DNA of 15,334 nt from an uncultured Clostridia bacterium (GCA_937896665.1 CALBNS010000064.1:1-15334); one strand, 5' to 3'. Counted from the first letter of the stretch, positions 1 through 7,166 are shown. A program made the numbers and translations. Notes: a model not told the origin generated them from the sequence alone.

Positions 1-1
1 A

Positions 2-409
2 ACCGAGAACTTTCTATTGTATCGTGATCAAAAGTAAGCAGATATCTTCTATATGGATGTTGAATTTAATGACTATACAGGGCTGTCCCAACAAGAGATG
101 AATACTGTTTTAGACAGCTTCCGCAATAGTCTTGGAATTGATTATGACGCTTTTACTGCAAAACTTTCAGAAGTGGGAAACTTCGAAAAGTTCTATTCGC
201 TTTCATCACGCGGAAACAATAGCGATCAATATCAAGTGCATGATTATATTTTTGAATACCTAACGGAAAATAACGGACAAATAAGAATTGCCCTTTGTTC
301 CTATGAGAAACCGTTGCGTGATTGGTTTGTTGATACAAGGTCGGACAGCAGAAACAGGCAGAGCTTTGAAAGGATAAAAGCACTTTTACTTACAGGCAGT
401 ACCCCATGA
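2..409 (+). pseudogene. Interrupted hypothetical gene, 5' end outside window
   Basis: A plus-strand frame is open from the window edge at base 2, hits a TAA at 35-37, and then continues from ATG 53 to TGA 407-409 (118 residues from that ATG). Codons on both sides of the TAA read as ordinary protein (TENFLLYRDQK, stop, ADIFYMDVEFND), so this looks like one gene with an in-frame nonsense codon rather than a gene starting at 53. No ribosome binding site precedes ATG 53. The product is soluble, acidic and rich in F, Y and D; I do not recognise the family. The last 25 or so codons (from about 331) are the complement of a permease-like minus-strand frame, so the native reading frame probably ends near residue 92 at a deletion junction. 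A mobile-element accessory protein is possible but unproven. Confidence 0.4.
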
Positions 410-483
410 ACACGGATAATACCCATCTGCTTTTCCTTGAACAACATAGAAGCAAGTCCTAAAAAGCCAACCGCCGCCAATTC
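331..483 (-). pseudogene. Fragment of ABC-2 type permease (fluoroquinolone exporter-like)
   Basis: The minus strand reads about 50 residues resembling the middle of ABC-2 drug-exporter permeases: a hydrophobic stretch (AAVGFLGLASMLF), then FKEKQMGIIR, then the cytoplasmic segment GVLPVSKSAFILSKL, then LCLFLLSDLV. In that family a short loop with E/K residues and a T/LPVS segment leading into LLSK is conserved. Full-length family members are about 230-250 residues, so both ends are missing. Past about base 331 the frame continues into unrelated sequence, and before about base 483 the upstream codons do not look like permease. There is no start codon with a ribosome binding site. It is a remnant and is not expected to function. 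Assignment is by recognition of the segment only. Confidence 0.45.
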
Positions 484-765
484 AAAAAACAGAAATTCGC
501 AAGTGATTTCCCTGTGGCTTTTCATTTCCTTGTTGTCCGTGCCGATCACTTCTGCGGTGGTGGGATTTGCGGGTGACAACAAAGATAAGGCGTAGGCGGC
601 ACGACACCTATCGGTGCTGTGTATATAGAGTTTTCAAAGTTCAAAATCGATTTATCTCGTAAACCAAGACCTCCCAGCAAGGTTTAGAGGCGTTTGGATT
701 ACGCAATCATTAGCAGATATCTTGCACCAAAAAAAGAAGAAAATTTTCTACATTTTGCACAAGTG
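484..765. other. Mosaic stretch without a recognisable gene
   Basis: No complete gene is visible. A plus-strand frame in phase with the first gene carries a hydrophobic run (VISLWLFISLLSVPITSAV, about 503-559) and stops at 593-595, which resembles the end of some membrane protein. Another plus frame is open from 589 to TAG 685-687 (TTPIGAVYIEFSKFKIDLS and onward). Neither has a start codon with a ribosome binding site. The 12-mer AGCAGATATCTT at 712-723 also occurs at 37-48. The A/T-rich stretch 720-765 directly follows the IS66 tnpB stop codon on the minus strand and may still belong to that element. Confidence 0.35.
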
Positions 766-870
766 TTAATAAATTTTATGTGGTGAAACTTCCTTTATTT
801 TGGGATCCAAAGGATTCAGACCAAGCATAAGATACTGGAATTGTTCTTCTGTTATCTCTGCAGCTTCGTT
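766..870 (-). mobile_element. tnpB: IS66-family tnpB (accessory Orf2) 3' remnant
   Basis: Read on the minus strand, 870 to 766 gives 34 residues and TAA, including ITEEQFQYLMLGLNPLDPKI and ending SPHKIY. The pattern I-T-x-E-Q-F-x-x-L-(M/L)-x-G-L followed by a basic tail is the C-terminus of the IS66 accessory protein TnpB. Upstream of 870 the frame continues but the residues no longer fit, so the element is cut there. No transposase gene (tnpC) follows on the other side, so both flanks of the element are lost. The fragment is antisense to what would otherwise be called the N-terminus of the next plus-strand reading frame. Confidence 0.6.
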
Positions 871-1233
871 TATGCACAAACATTGAATCCGTTAAATAGA
901 GCAACTTATGATAGAACAATTACTTCAACATTGAAATTAAAAAACATATTTGGTGGAACTGTTGTTACATTAAAGGCTGTTGGAGTATTTCGAACTAAGG
1001 GTTCGACTTCTAAACCAATAGATGCATATGGAACACATAGTGCTATTGTTTGGAATGTAACATCAAAAAAAGCAGTCAAAGGGTCTTCTGCATATAATTC
1101 ATATGTTAGAAACACATTCACTGGAAAATTCAATATCGGAATAGACCCTGTAAATATGACAGTACAATCATTTACATATACGTGTACAACATATTGTAAT
1201 ACCAAAGGTGTCTATTCCGCATCTTGGAGATAG
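871..1233 (+). pseudogene. N-terminally truncated secreted-type hypothetical protein
   Basis: The plus frame runs to TAG at 1231-1233. The body from about residue QTLNPLNR onward is rich in T, S, N, V and G with alternating hydrophobic residues, two cysteines near the end (TCTTYC) and the terminus YSASWR, typical of a small beta-rich extracellular protein of Firmicutes. A frame with a TTG at 841 exists (130 residues) and its first residues mimic a signal peptide ending VYA, but 841-870 is the complement of IS66 tnpB codons, and no ribosome binding site precedes it. I therefore place the native sequence from about 871 and regard the real start and signal peptide as lost. Family not recognised. 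A strong terminator follows about 50 bases downstream. Confidence 0.45.
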
Positions 1234-1281
1234 TAAAATAATCATAAGTTTCATCAAAATTTATAATTTCAAAGTGACAAT

Positions 1282-1309
1282 AAAAAGAGATATTCAATAT
1301 CTCTTTTTT
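1282..1309. terminator. Bidirectional intrinsic terminator
   Basis: AAAAAGAGATATT at 1282-1294 pairs perfectly with 1296-1308, with T and A runs on both flanks. It can serve the plus-strand secreted-protein remnant (stop 1233) and the minus-strand XRE remnant, whose alternative frame stops at 1308-1310 at the edge of the stem. Confidence 0.8.
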
Positions 1310-1497
1310 AATCTGTTTTAATTATCAACTCAATAGCAAGCAGGTAAACACAGGTTATTTCTGTAATATCCTTTAGTTTGGGAAACTCCGTTCTCCCATT
1401 TTGAAACCGTCTGCCTTACCACATTCAACTTAATAGCAAGTTCTTCCTGCGAGATTCCTTTTGATTTTCTTAGCTTCTTAATGTTTTCATTCAACAT
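1308..1497 (-). pseudogene. Frameshifted, truncated XRE-family DNA-binding regulator
   Basis: ATG at 1497-1495 is preceded by AAAGGAGG, and the product begins MLNENIKKLRKSKG, ISQEELAIKLNV, VRQTVSKWENGVS. This is a complete XRE (Cro/cI type) helix-turn-helix, with recognition helix RQTVSKWENG at about residues 28-37. Family members normally continue with SxPD and a dimerisation or sensor region. Here the frame runs into QTKGYYRNN and stops at 1330. Shifting by one base after NGVS gives PKLKDITEITCVYLLAIELI ending at TAA 1308-1310, which looks more like protein, so a single-base frameshift plus an internal deletion is likely. Any product would be the DNA-binding domain alone. It lies 82 bases downstream of the sensor kinase stop and has its own good ribosome binding site. 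Confidence 0.65.
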
Positions 1498-1547
1498 AAT
1501 CTGGGCCTCCTTTGTTTTTGATACCTCTATCAAACATCAAAATAGGC

Positions 1548-1564
1548 CGTTGCCACAAGCAACG
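1548..1564 (-). terminator. Weak hairpin after the sensor kinase gene
   Basis: CGTTGC at 1548-1553 pairs with GCAACG at 1559-1564 around a 5-base loop, 16 bases past the kinase stop codon. The minus-strand sequence beyond it is only moderately T-rich, so it is at best a partial terminator; the stronger one is at 1282-1309. Confidence 0.35.
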
Positions 1565-1579
1565 CATGTTAACATTCGC

Positions 1580-2788
1580 TCATTTATAGTATTTGATCGT
1601 AAATTGCGTTCCTTTTTCACTCGAATCCACACTAATGGTGCCATTATCATTTTCTATAATGCTTTTTGCAAGTGATAATCCAATTCCTACACTGTCACCG
1701 GTTGCATCTTTACCCTTATAGAATCTCTCAAATATATGTGGCAAATCTTTTTTGTCTATGCCCTTACCGTAATCTCGAATGGATATTTTGGAATACACCT
1801 TATTATCTTCAATCACTATATCAATGAAAGATTTTCGCTCCGAATGTTCTATGCAATTCTTCAAAATATTACTAATTGCTTCTATCTGCCATTTAAAGTC
1901 ACATTTAACCAACGGATTGTCTTTTACAGTTAACCTCAGCTCAACCTCTCTTAAATCGCTGAGCATAGAGACATTTTGCATTGATTCCTTTACAATCCTA
2001 TCGGCTGATACCTCTTCAATAATGAAATGAACCGTATTGGTATCCAGCTTGGATAATTTCAGCAAAGACTGGACTAAAAAGCTTATGCTGCTAACTTCTC
2101 TCTTGATATTTCTAATAAAATCTTCTCTCACATCCACTTCCATATCCGGATCATCAATGATATTATCCAGCATAATCAATATGGACGTTAACGGAGTTTT
2201 TAACTGATGAGATATATCTGATAACGACTCCTTTAATTGAAGCTTTTCCTTATTAGAATTCTCTGCAGCTTCTTTTAACATAATAGTGGTTTTGTATATT
2301 TCATTCTTTAAGATGGATAATTCATCTTCTGACATATCATCCAAATCCAGTGCATAGTTCTTTCTATTGATCTCCTCGATACATTTCGTAATCTGATTTA
2401 TTTCCCTGTCTTTTTTATAATTAAATCTCAGGAAATAAAATAGCATCAAGGCAACCGTCAACACATAAAAAGCTATATTGATTGCCAAATACCTTCTGTA
2501 TGCTTCTTCGTTGCTTTTTATCAGAGTATCTTTATCTAAATCGATACTATATTTATTTAGTACAACATCCTGTTCCTCTGTGCTATACAAAACCTCTAAC
2601 AACTCTTCTTCCGAAACATACGGGTATTTCTCTTCTATTTGATTAAGCAACGAAGATATTTTCTTATTAAAATTTCTATTATAAGCGCCATATTCATATA
2701 TATTTATTGTTAGGAACACTGATACGAACACGCCTATAAATATGAATAAACATAGCAAGAACTTTTTTAGTTTTACCCTATTGTTCAT
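1580..2788 (-). CDS. Membrane sensor histidine kinase of an ABC-linked two-component system
   Basis: 402 residues from ATG 2788; a TTG one codon earlier is less likely. Two membrane segments at about residues 9-29 and 101-121 enclose an extracytoplasmic region of about 70 residues. The cytoplasmic part has a HisKA dimerisation helix with phospho-acceptor His194 in SHQLKTPL, then an ATPase domain: N box with NILKNCIEH (Asn307, Asn311), G1 box RDYGKGI (Asp339), F box HIFERFYKG, and G2 box SVGIGLSLAK. All catalytic motifs are intact. The start codon overlaps the regulator's 3' end by 11 bases, so the two are translationally coupled. The context with a regulator and an FtsX-type exporter suggests it senses a cell-envelope or peptide-antibiotic stress, perhaps through the transporter. 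Ligand unknown. Confidence 0.9.
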   Translation of the reverse strand: MNNRVKLKKFLLCLFIFIGVFVSVFLTINIYEYGAYNRNFNKKISSLLNQIEEKYPYVSEEELLEVLYSTEEQDVVLNKYSIDLDKDTLIKSNEEAYRRYLAINIAFYVLTVALMLFYFLRFNYKKDREINQITKCIEEINRKNYALDLDDMSEDELSILKNEIYKTTIMLKEAAENSNKEKLQLKESLSDISHQLKTPLTSILIMLDNIIDDPDMEVDVREDFIRNIKREVSSISFLVQSLLKLSKLDTNTVHFIIEEVSADRIVKESMQNVSMLSDLREVELRLTVKDNPLVKCDFKWQIEAISNILKNCIEHSERKSFIDIVIEDNKVYSKISIRDYGKGIDKKDLPHIFERFYKGKDATGDSVGIGLSLAKSIIENDNGTISVDSSEKGTQFTIKYYK

Positions 2789-3434
2789 CAATTCTGTAAC
2801 CCAATCCTTTAACCGTAGTAATAATGTTGGTTCCTAACTTTCCTCTGATTCTCTTAAAATAGACGGTCACAGTATGATCGTCCACATCATTGCCGGTACT
2901 ATCCCATATGGTGTCTAATATAACTGAACGTCTAACTACTTTACCGATGTTTAAAAATAACAAGCTTAATAATTTTATCTCCATAGGGGTCAAGTCTATT
3001 ATGTCGTTGCCCTTATATACAACCATTTTATCTGCATCAAAGGTGATATCCTGCACAGTAATCTGGCTTTGCTTCTTGTGGCGCAATAACACCTTATTTA
3101 CTCTGGCTAACAATTCCTTGGTGCTGAATGGTTTTGTTATATAATCTTCGGCACCAATATCCAGTCCCTTAACAATATCGTCCTCATCATCCTTGCCCGT
3201 TAGAAAAATGGTTGGAATGCCAAACTTTTTTATGGCATTCTCATAAAGAACAAAGCCATTTCCATCAGGAAGCATAATATCTAAGATTGCCAAATCAATT
3301 TTAGGGTTCGTAGATAAGTATTCCTTGGCCTCACTTATGGATGACTTACAAAGTAGCACATAATTATTTTTTTCAAAAGAGTATTTCAAGCCCCTCGTTA
3401 TGCTTTCATTATCTTCAACTAATAATATATTCAT
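2778..3434 (-). CDS. OmpR/PhoB-family response regulator
   Basis: 218 residues. The start at ATG 3434 is chosen because GAGGAGA lies eight bases upstream and the product then begins MNILLVEDN as in the family; an upstream in-frame start (3461) would add nine residues that do not fit. Receiver domain at residues 1-115: acidic pocket Glu7/Asp8, phospho-acceptor Asp52 (LAILDIMLPDG), Thr79 and Lys101 (ITKPF). The C-terminal winged helix at about 125-218 has DLTPMEIKLLSLL, the recognition helix around DDHTVTVYFKRIRGKL and the closing GLGYRI. It should bind DNA as a phosphorylated dimer; the direct repeat near 6840-6857 is a candidate target. Between it and the upstream permease stop lies a hairpin (3465-3486). 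Confidence 0.92.
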   Translation of the reverse strand: MNILLVEDNESITRGLKYSFEKNNYVLLCKSSISEAKEYLSTNPKIDLAILDIMLPDGNGFVLYENAIKKFGIPTIFLTGKDDEDDIVKGLDIGAEDYITKPFSTKELLARVNKVLLRHKKQSQITVQDITFDADKMVVYKGNDIIDLTPMEIKLLSLLFLNIGKVVRRSVILDTIWDSTGNDVDDHTVTVYFKRIRGKLGTNIITTVKGLGYRIDEQ

Positions 3435-3464
3435 AGCACATCTCCTCATGAAAAAGCACACGAC

Positions 3465-3486
3465 AAAAAGGGCTTACGCCCCTTTT
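3465..3486 (-). terminator. Attenuator-like hairpin between permease and regulator
   Basis: On the minus strand the permease stop codon is followed at once by AAAAGGGGC, loop GTAA, GCCCTTTTT; nine pairs with one A-C mismatch, then GTCGTG. This is an intrinsic-terminator shape with a five-T run, located inside the operon, and would lower expression of the regulator and kinase relative to the transporter. Confidence 0.6.
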
Positions 3487-3487
3487 G

Positions 3488-6118
3488 CTATATGTTTTCA
3501 TTTCTGATAGTTTCTATTGTATTTTCTTTTCCAATCTTACTCATTGAATATCTCATAAGAACTGTTATCAAAAGATATACAACTACGATTGAAATGCCAA
3601 TTGAAAGTATTGGCGGTTTAAATGAAAATCCCATGGCTTCCTCCATAAAATGATATATCAAATATGAAATACCGGTTCCAATCGGGATACCAAATATCAA
3701 TGATCTCGCACCAATAAACAAACTCTCAAGTCGAATCATTTTTCTAAATTCCCTGCTGGTCATACCGACTGATTTAAGCATGGCGAATTCCTGTTTACGA
3801 AGATTCATATTTGTAGTAATCGTATTAAAGATGTTTGTAATACCGATTAGTGAAATTACAATAATGAAGCCGTATAAGAAAATAGCTACCAGTGTATATA
3901 GGTTATTCATCATTCTTGCATTTTCTTCAATATTATTAAGGTTGAAATTTTCATCTCCCATTACTTCTTCAATCTCATCCTGCAGCTTGTTTGCATCACT
4001 TGATTGATAGTATATGGTAATATTCTTACTGCCCTCCGGTATTATTTCATCAAACATCTTATCCGAAACAACCAAAAGAGTCGCATACGGATAATCACCC
4101 ATAGGTTTTGTGCGAGTAACACTTCCAATAGTTACACTATTTTCTGTATCTGATTCCTCTTCACGAATTTTTATTGCATCACCCTTTTTATAATCATATT
4201 TTTCTGTATATACTTTGCTCGTATTATCACTTTCTACAAATTCAAAAGCTTCGTTTCCAGAATACAAAATAGCCTTGTCCTGAAATTCATTGTAATCCAA
4301 ATTCAGTTCTTTTAAGTATTTCCTATACTGATAATCGCCTACAGTCATTACATAAATATATGAATTTCTCTCTAACGTCTCTTGCCCTGCCTGCCCTTCG
4401 TAATTTCCAAGCTTAATATAATTTTCTGTGTATTTGGCATCGTAAATATACAAATGACCATATCTCTTAACCGCATAATCATCAATATTGTCTAACGCAG
4501 TTGTAGATAAGAGCTTATTTGCAATCTCCTCATTTTCTCTGTCTAAATAAATCGATGCAGATATATTATAATCATATCTTGTGATTTCATTATCTATTTC
4601 TCTAAATACACCACCAATAAAATATGACAGTCCGATGAATATGGAAACAGATACGACAATGGATAGAATCGTTGTTCTGTATTTTTTCTTATTTCTCTTG
4701 AAATTTTTATGTGATATTTCACCACCTATTCCAAACAGCTTTTTAATAATGAATGGCGTCTTTAGTTTCTTAGCCCTTATCTTAATTTCTGCACTATTTC
4801 TAATTGAGGTAATTGGACTAACCTTTGATGCTTTATTTGCGCTTCTTAATGCAGAAAGATATATAGTAACGATTCCCAATACACAGGCAACCAGTACTGC
4901 AGTCCAAGAGAAACTAAAAACAAGTTTTAAATCATCCGCAAGCATTCCTTTAAGGAAAGCGTTACTTACAATAACCAATATGATGGATGCCAAAAATCCC
5001 AATAACAACCCTAAAGGTATTCCAATTATCCCAAGGATAGTTCCTTCATAGAATACGTTTCTTTTAATCTGCTTTTTTGTTGCTCCAACACTTCTTAACA
5101 TTCCATATTGCTTGATCTTTTCAGTAATAGATATGTCGAAACTGTTTTTGATACAGAATACGGATGTAACAACAATGATTATCAATACTACTGCAACAGC
5201 AGCTGCTAATCCGCCCATAGTGCTTTCTTTCAGCGGATTATTTTCTAATAAAATCAAATAACTATTTATGTTAAAATCATATTTCGCTTTATCCAGTTCT
5301 GCCATGATACGGTCATATTCTTCTTCCGTTTCATATGTCCCATTGGCTTTTTTCGTCATTGCATCTTCATCAATGCCCAATATGTCAGATGTAACTTTCA
5401 AATAATTACTTGATCCGAAATGGTTAAATCTCGCATAGACATCAATGTTTCCGGTAATCTGGTCATCACCTAAATATGTGATAAATGTATAACCCGGTGC
5501 AGAATAAGATTCTACATTATTGGCAGGTCTCTCAATCGTTCCTACAACTGTGTACGTTCTTGTTGTTGTATTGATTATCTGTTCTTCGTTTTCTTCGTTA
5601 TAAGGGTTATTTTGATTCAGCTCACAATTATCTGAAACTCTTGTTCCAACCTCTAACGTGATCGTATCTCCAACCTTGAAATCAACCCTACCATTTGTTT
5701 TCAAGTGATTAGGAATCAATACTTCATTTTCATTTTGTGGCAATCTTCCATCAATCAATCTGACAGATAAGCCTTCTAAAGAATCTTCTGTAAATCCCTT
5801 AATATACGCATACGGTTTATAGGTATTCTTAGATTCCTCCAGCCTTGCATAACCGATATTATTGGTTATATAGACTTTATCTACACCCTTGTTATTCCTG
5901 ATGAAGGATAAATCATTTTCGTTTACATCATAAAAGGCTACATGAAAATTACCCTTTTGATATGTCTCATATCTTATTAAAGACTTGATTGCACTTGAAT
6001 ACATGGTAGCAACCGCTGTAATAAGTGCGACGGACAGCATAATACCAATTATCGTTACAATGGTTCTTTTCTTATTCAGTTTCAAATTTTTGATTGTTAA
6101 TTTGTTAAGCAAGTTCAT
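3488..6118 (-). CDS. Large FtsX-type ABC transporter permease
   Basis: 876 residues; ATG 6118 follows GGAGG at seven bases and lies two bases after the ATPase stop. Duplicated FtsX architecture: TM1 at about 17-38, an extracellular domain of about 260 residues, then TM2-TM4 at about 302-325, 358-388 and 402-424. A cytoplasmic linker leads to TM5 at about 482-503, a second extracellular domain of about 250 residues, and TM6-TM8 at about 756-779, 806-828 and 843-864. Each three-helix set is followed or preceded by the conserved KxxGMLRSVGAT / KQEFAMLKSVGMT loop that contacts the ATPase. Permeases of this length with an adjacent two-component system act in peptide-antibiotic resistance or envelope stress rather than nutrient uptake. 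It is longer than classical BceB (about 650 residues, one large loop), so it is a related but distinct type. Substrate unknown. Confidence 0.88.
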   Translation of the reverse strand: MNLLNKLTIKNLKLNKKRTIVTIIGIMLSVALITAVATMYSSAIKSLIRYETYQKGNFHVAFYDVNENDLSFIRNNKGVDKVYITNNIGYARLEESKNTYKPYAYIKGFTEDSLEGLSVRLIDGRLPQNENEVLIPNHLKTNGRVDFKVGDTITLEVGTRVSDNCELNQNNPYNEENEEQIINTTTRTYTVVGTIERPANNVESYSAPGYTFITYLGDDQITGNIDVYARFNHFGSSNYLKVTSDILGIDEDAMTKKANGTYETEEEYDRIMAELDKAKYDFNINSYLILLENNPLKESTMGGLAAAVAVVLIIIVVTSVFCIKNSFDISITEKIKQYGMLRSVGATKKQIKRNVFYEGTILGIIGIPLGLLLGFLASIILVIVSNAFLKGMLADDLKLVFSFSWTAVLVACVLGIVTIYLSALRSANKASKVSPITSIRNSAEIKIRAKKLKTPFIIKKLFGIGGEISHKNFKRNKKKYRTTILSIVVSVSIFIGLSYFIGGVFREIDNEITRYDYNISASIYLDRENEEIANKLLSTTALDNIDDYAVKRYGHLYIYDAKYTENYIKLGNYEGQAGQETLERNSYIYVMTVGDYQYRKYLKELNLDYNEFQDKAILYSGNEAFEFVESDNTSKVYTEKYDYKKGDAIKIREEESDTENSVTIGSVTRTKPMGDYPYATLLVVSDKMFDEIIPEGSKNITIYYQSSDANKLQDEIEEVMGDENFNLNNIEENARMMNNLYTLVAIFLYGFIIVISLIGITNIFNTITTNMNLRKQEFAMLKSVGMTSREFRKMIRLESLFIGARSLIFGIPIGTGISYLIYHFMEEAMGFSFKPPILSIGISIVVVYLLITVLMRYSMSKIGKENTIETIRNENI

Positions 6119-6120
6119 GA

Positions 6121-6792
6121 TTATACCTCCTCAACAATTTTTCCGTCTTCAATCTTTATGATCCTGTCAGCAATTTTTGCAATTTCCATATTATGGGTAA
6201 TCATAATAATCGTCTGCTTCAATTCCTTATTTGACTTTTTTAACAAAGCAACTATTTCATCGCTGGATTTACTGTCAAGGTTTCCGGTTGGCTCATCGGC
6301 AAGTATGATTGTTGGATTTGTAATCAAAGCTCTACCTATACTGGTTCTTTGCTGCTGTCCGCCGGATAACTCATTAGGAAGATGATTCTTTCTTTTTTCC
6401 AACCCTAACAGCTTCAACATCTCGTCTAATTTTACCTTATTAATTTCACGATTATCCAGTGATAACGGCAATGTGATGTTTTCCTCTACATTTAAAATCG
6501 GAATCAAATTGTAGAACTGATAAATCAATCCCACCTGTCTTCTTCTAAATATAGCCAGTTTGTCATCATTAAAATTAAATATATCCTTTCCATCAATGTA
6601 AACCTTTCCTGATGTTGGTCTGTCAACGCCTCCCATTAAATGCAGTAAAGTAGATTTTCCACTACCAGATGCACCAACGATTGCAACAAACTCTCCTTTT
6701 TCCACAGAAAAAGACACATTATCCAAAGCAGTAACTTTAGTAGATTCCTTACCATATACTTTGGTCAGATTTTCAACTTTTAAAATTTCCAT
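6121..6792 (-). CDS. ABC transporter ATPase (MacB/LolD/BceA-type)
   Basis: 223 residues from ATG 6792, which has AAAGGAG ten bases upstream and matches the usual family N-terminus (MEILKVENLTKVYG). An ATG at 6825 in the same frame would sit inside the likely -10 promoter element, so I reject it. Walker A GASGSGKS at 40-47, Q-loop Gln92, signature LSGGQ at 142-146, Walker B ending DE at 166-167 with D-loop GNLDS, switch His200. All ATPase residues are present. It is the first gene of the transporter and two-component operon and is separated from the permease by two bases. In this family ATP hydrolysis drives mechanical work by the FtsX permease rather than simple transport. Confidence 0.93.
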   Translation of the reverse strand: MEILKVENLTKVYGKESTKVTALDNVSFSVEKGEFVAIVGASGSGKSTLLHLMGGVDRPTSGKVYIDGKDIFNFNDDKLAIFRRRQVGLIYQFYNLIPILNVEENITLPLSLDNREINKVKLDEMLKLLGLEKRKNHLPNELSGGQQQRTSIGRALITNPTIILADEPTGNLDSKSSDEIVALLKKSNKELKQTIIMITHNMEIAKIADRIIKIEDGKIVEEV

Positions 6793-6823
6793 ATCGAAAA
6801 CACTCCTTTCAGTTTGTATGTCC

Positions 6824-6857
6824 ATTATAAAAAGTCAAAGTTACTACTAGGTTACTT
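6824..6857 (-). promoter_or_regulatory. Promoter of the ABC/two-component operon with candidate regulator repeats
   Basis: On the minus strand TATAAT (6829-6824) lies 32 bases upstream of the ATPase start. Where a -35 box should be there is no good TTGACA. Instead a direct repeat AGTAAC (two copies, 11-base period, within 6840-6857) is followed by TTTGAC. The same stretch is also an imperfect inverted repeat AAAGTWAC...GTWACTTT. Direct repeats with 10-11 base spacing replacing the -35 are typical of promoters activated by OmpR-family regulators. Autoregulation by the operon's own regulator is inferred. Confidence 0.5.
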
Positions 6858-7013
6858 TGGAAAAAATATTTTAATTCTTACAGAGAGATGATTTCTCTCC
6901 GCGTTCTTACCGACCATGCTTATATGCCTTGAGGGGAGATTTGAAAGTTACAATCCCCATATAATTCTCGGCGAAACGTCCGCGAATTGGTACAATTGTG
7001 AAGAATCACATTT
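6858..7013. other. Non-coding stretch, possible structured plus-strand RNA
   Basis: No gene is recognised. Local hairpins are visible: GAGA...TCTC around 6880-6898, GGGG(A)GATT with AATCCCC around 6934-6959, and TGTGA-AGAA-TCACA around 6997-7010. A 14-codon plus frame begins at ATG 6887 (MISLRVLTDHAYMP) with only a weak GAGAG upstream. A plus-strand terminator ends the stretch, suggesting an RNA, but I see no convincing plus promoter. Confidence 0.3.
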
Positions 7014-7047
7014 AGAGCAGTTCATCATTTTTAAAAACTGCTCTTTC
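7014..7047 (+). terminator. Orphan plus-strand intrinsic terminator
   Basis: AGAGCAGTT (7014-7022) pairs with AACTGCTCT (7036-7044) around a 13-base loop and is followed by TTCTTTG on the plus strand. No plus-strand gene precedes it. Confidence 0.6.
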
Positions 7048-7133
7048 TTTGTCTGCTAAAAATGTGGTACTTCACTTAAGAATTATATCATATTTTCCTG
7101 CATACTTTAATTGAATACCATTATCCTTTAAAC

Positions 7134-7166
7134 ATAAAAAATAGACAGCCACTTTTCATAGCTGCC
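7134..7166 (-). terminator. Intrinsic terminator downstream of the GNAT gene
   Basis: On the minus strand GGCAGC, an 11-base loop, GCTGTC, then TATTTTTTATG. Six pairs (one G-U) and a T run. It ends the transcript of the 8051-7286 gene pair, about 120 bases past the stop. Smaller hairpins (CCAAT...ATTGG at 7172-7186 and GGCA...TGCC around 7195-7209) lie just before it. Confidence 0.7.

Noticed and set aside
153..383. Minus-strand 76-codon open frame
   Set aside because: Complement of the hypothetical plus frame, no ribosome binding site and no family resemblance.
906..1205. Minus-strand 99-codon frame
   Set aside because: Antisense shadow of the secreted-protein remnant; the plus-strand reading has the better composition and a terminator.
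4581..5051. Plus-strand 156-codon frame with hydrophobic segments
   Set aside because: It is antisense to the permease's membrane helices, which give hydrophobic complements; no ribosome binding site and the permease is intact.
6793..6825. Upstream ATG at 6825 as start of the ABC ATPase
   Set aside because: It overlaps the TATAAT element; the ATG at 6792 has a proper ribosome binding site and the usual family N-terminus.
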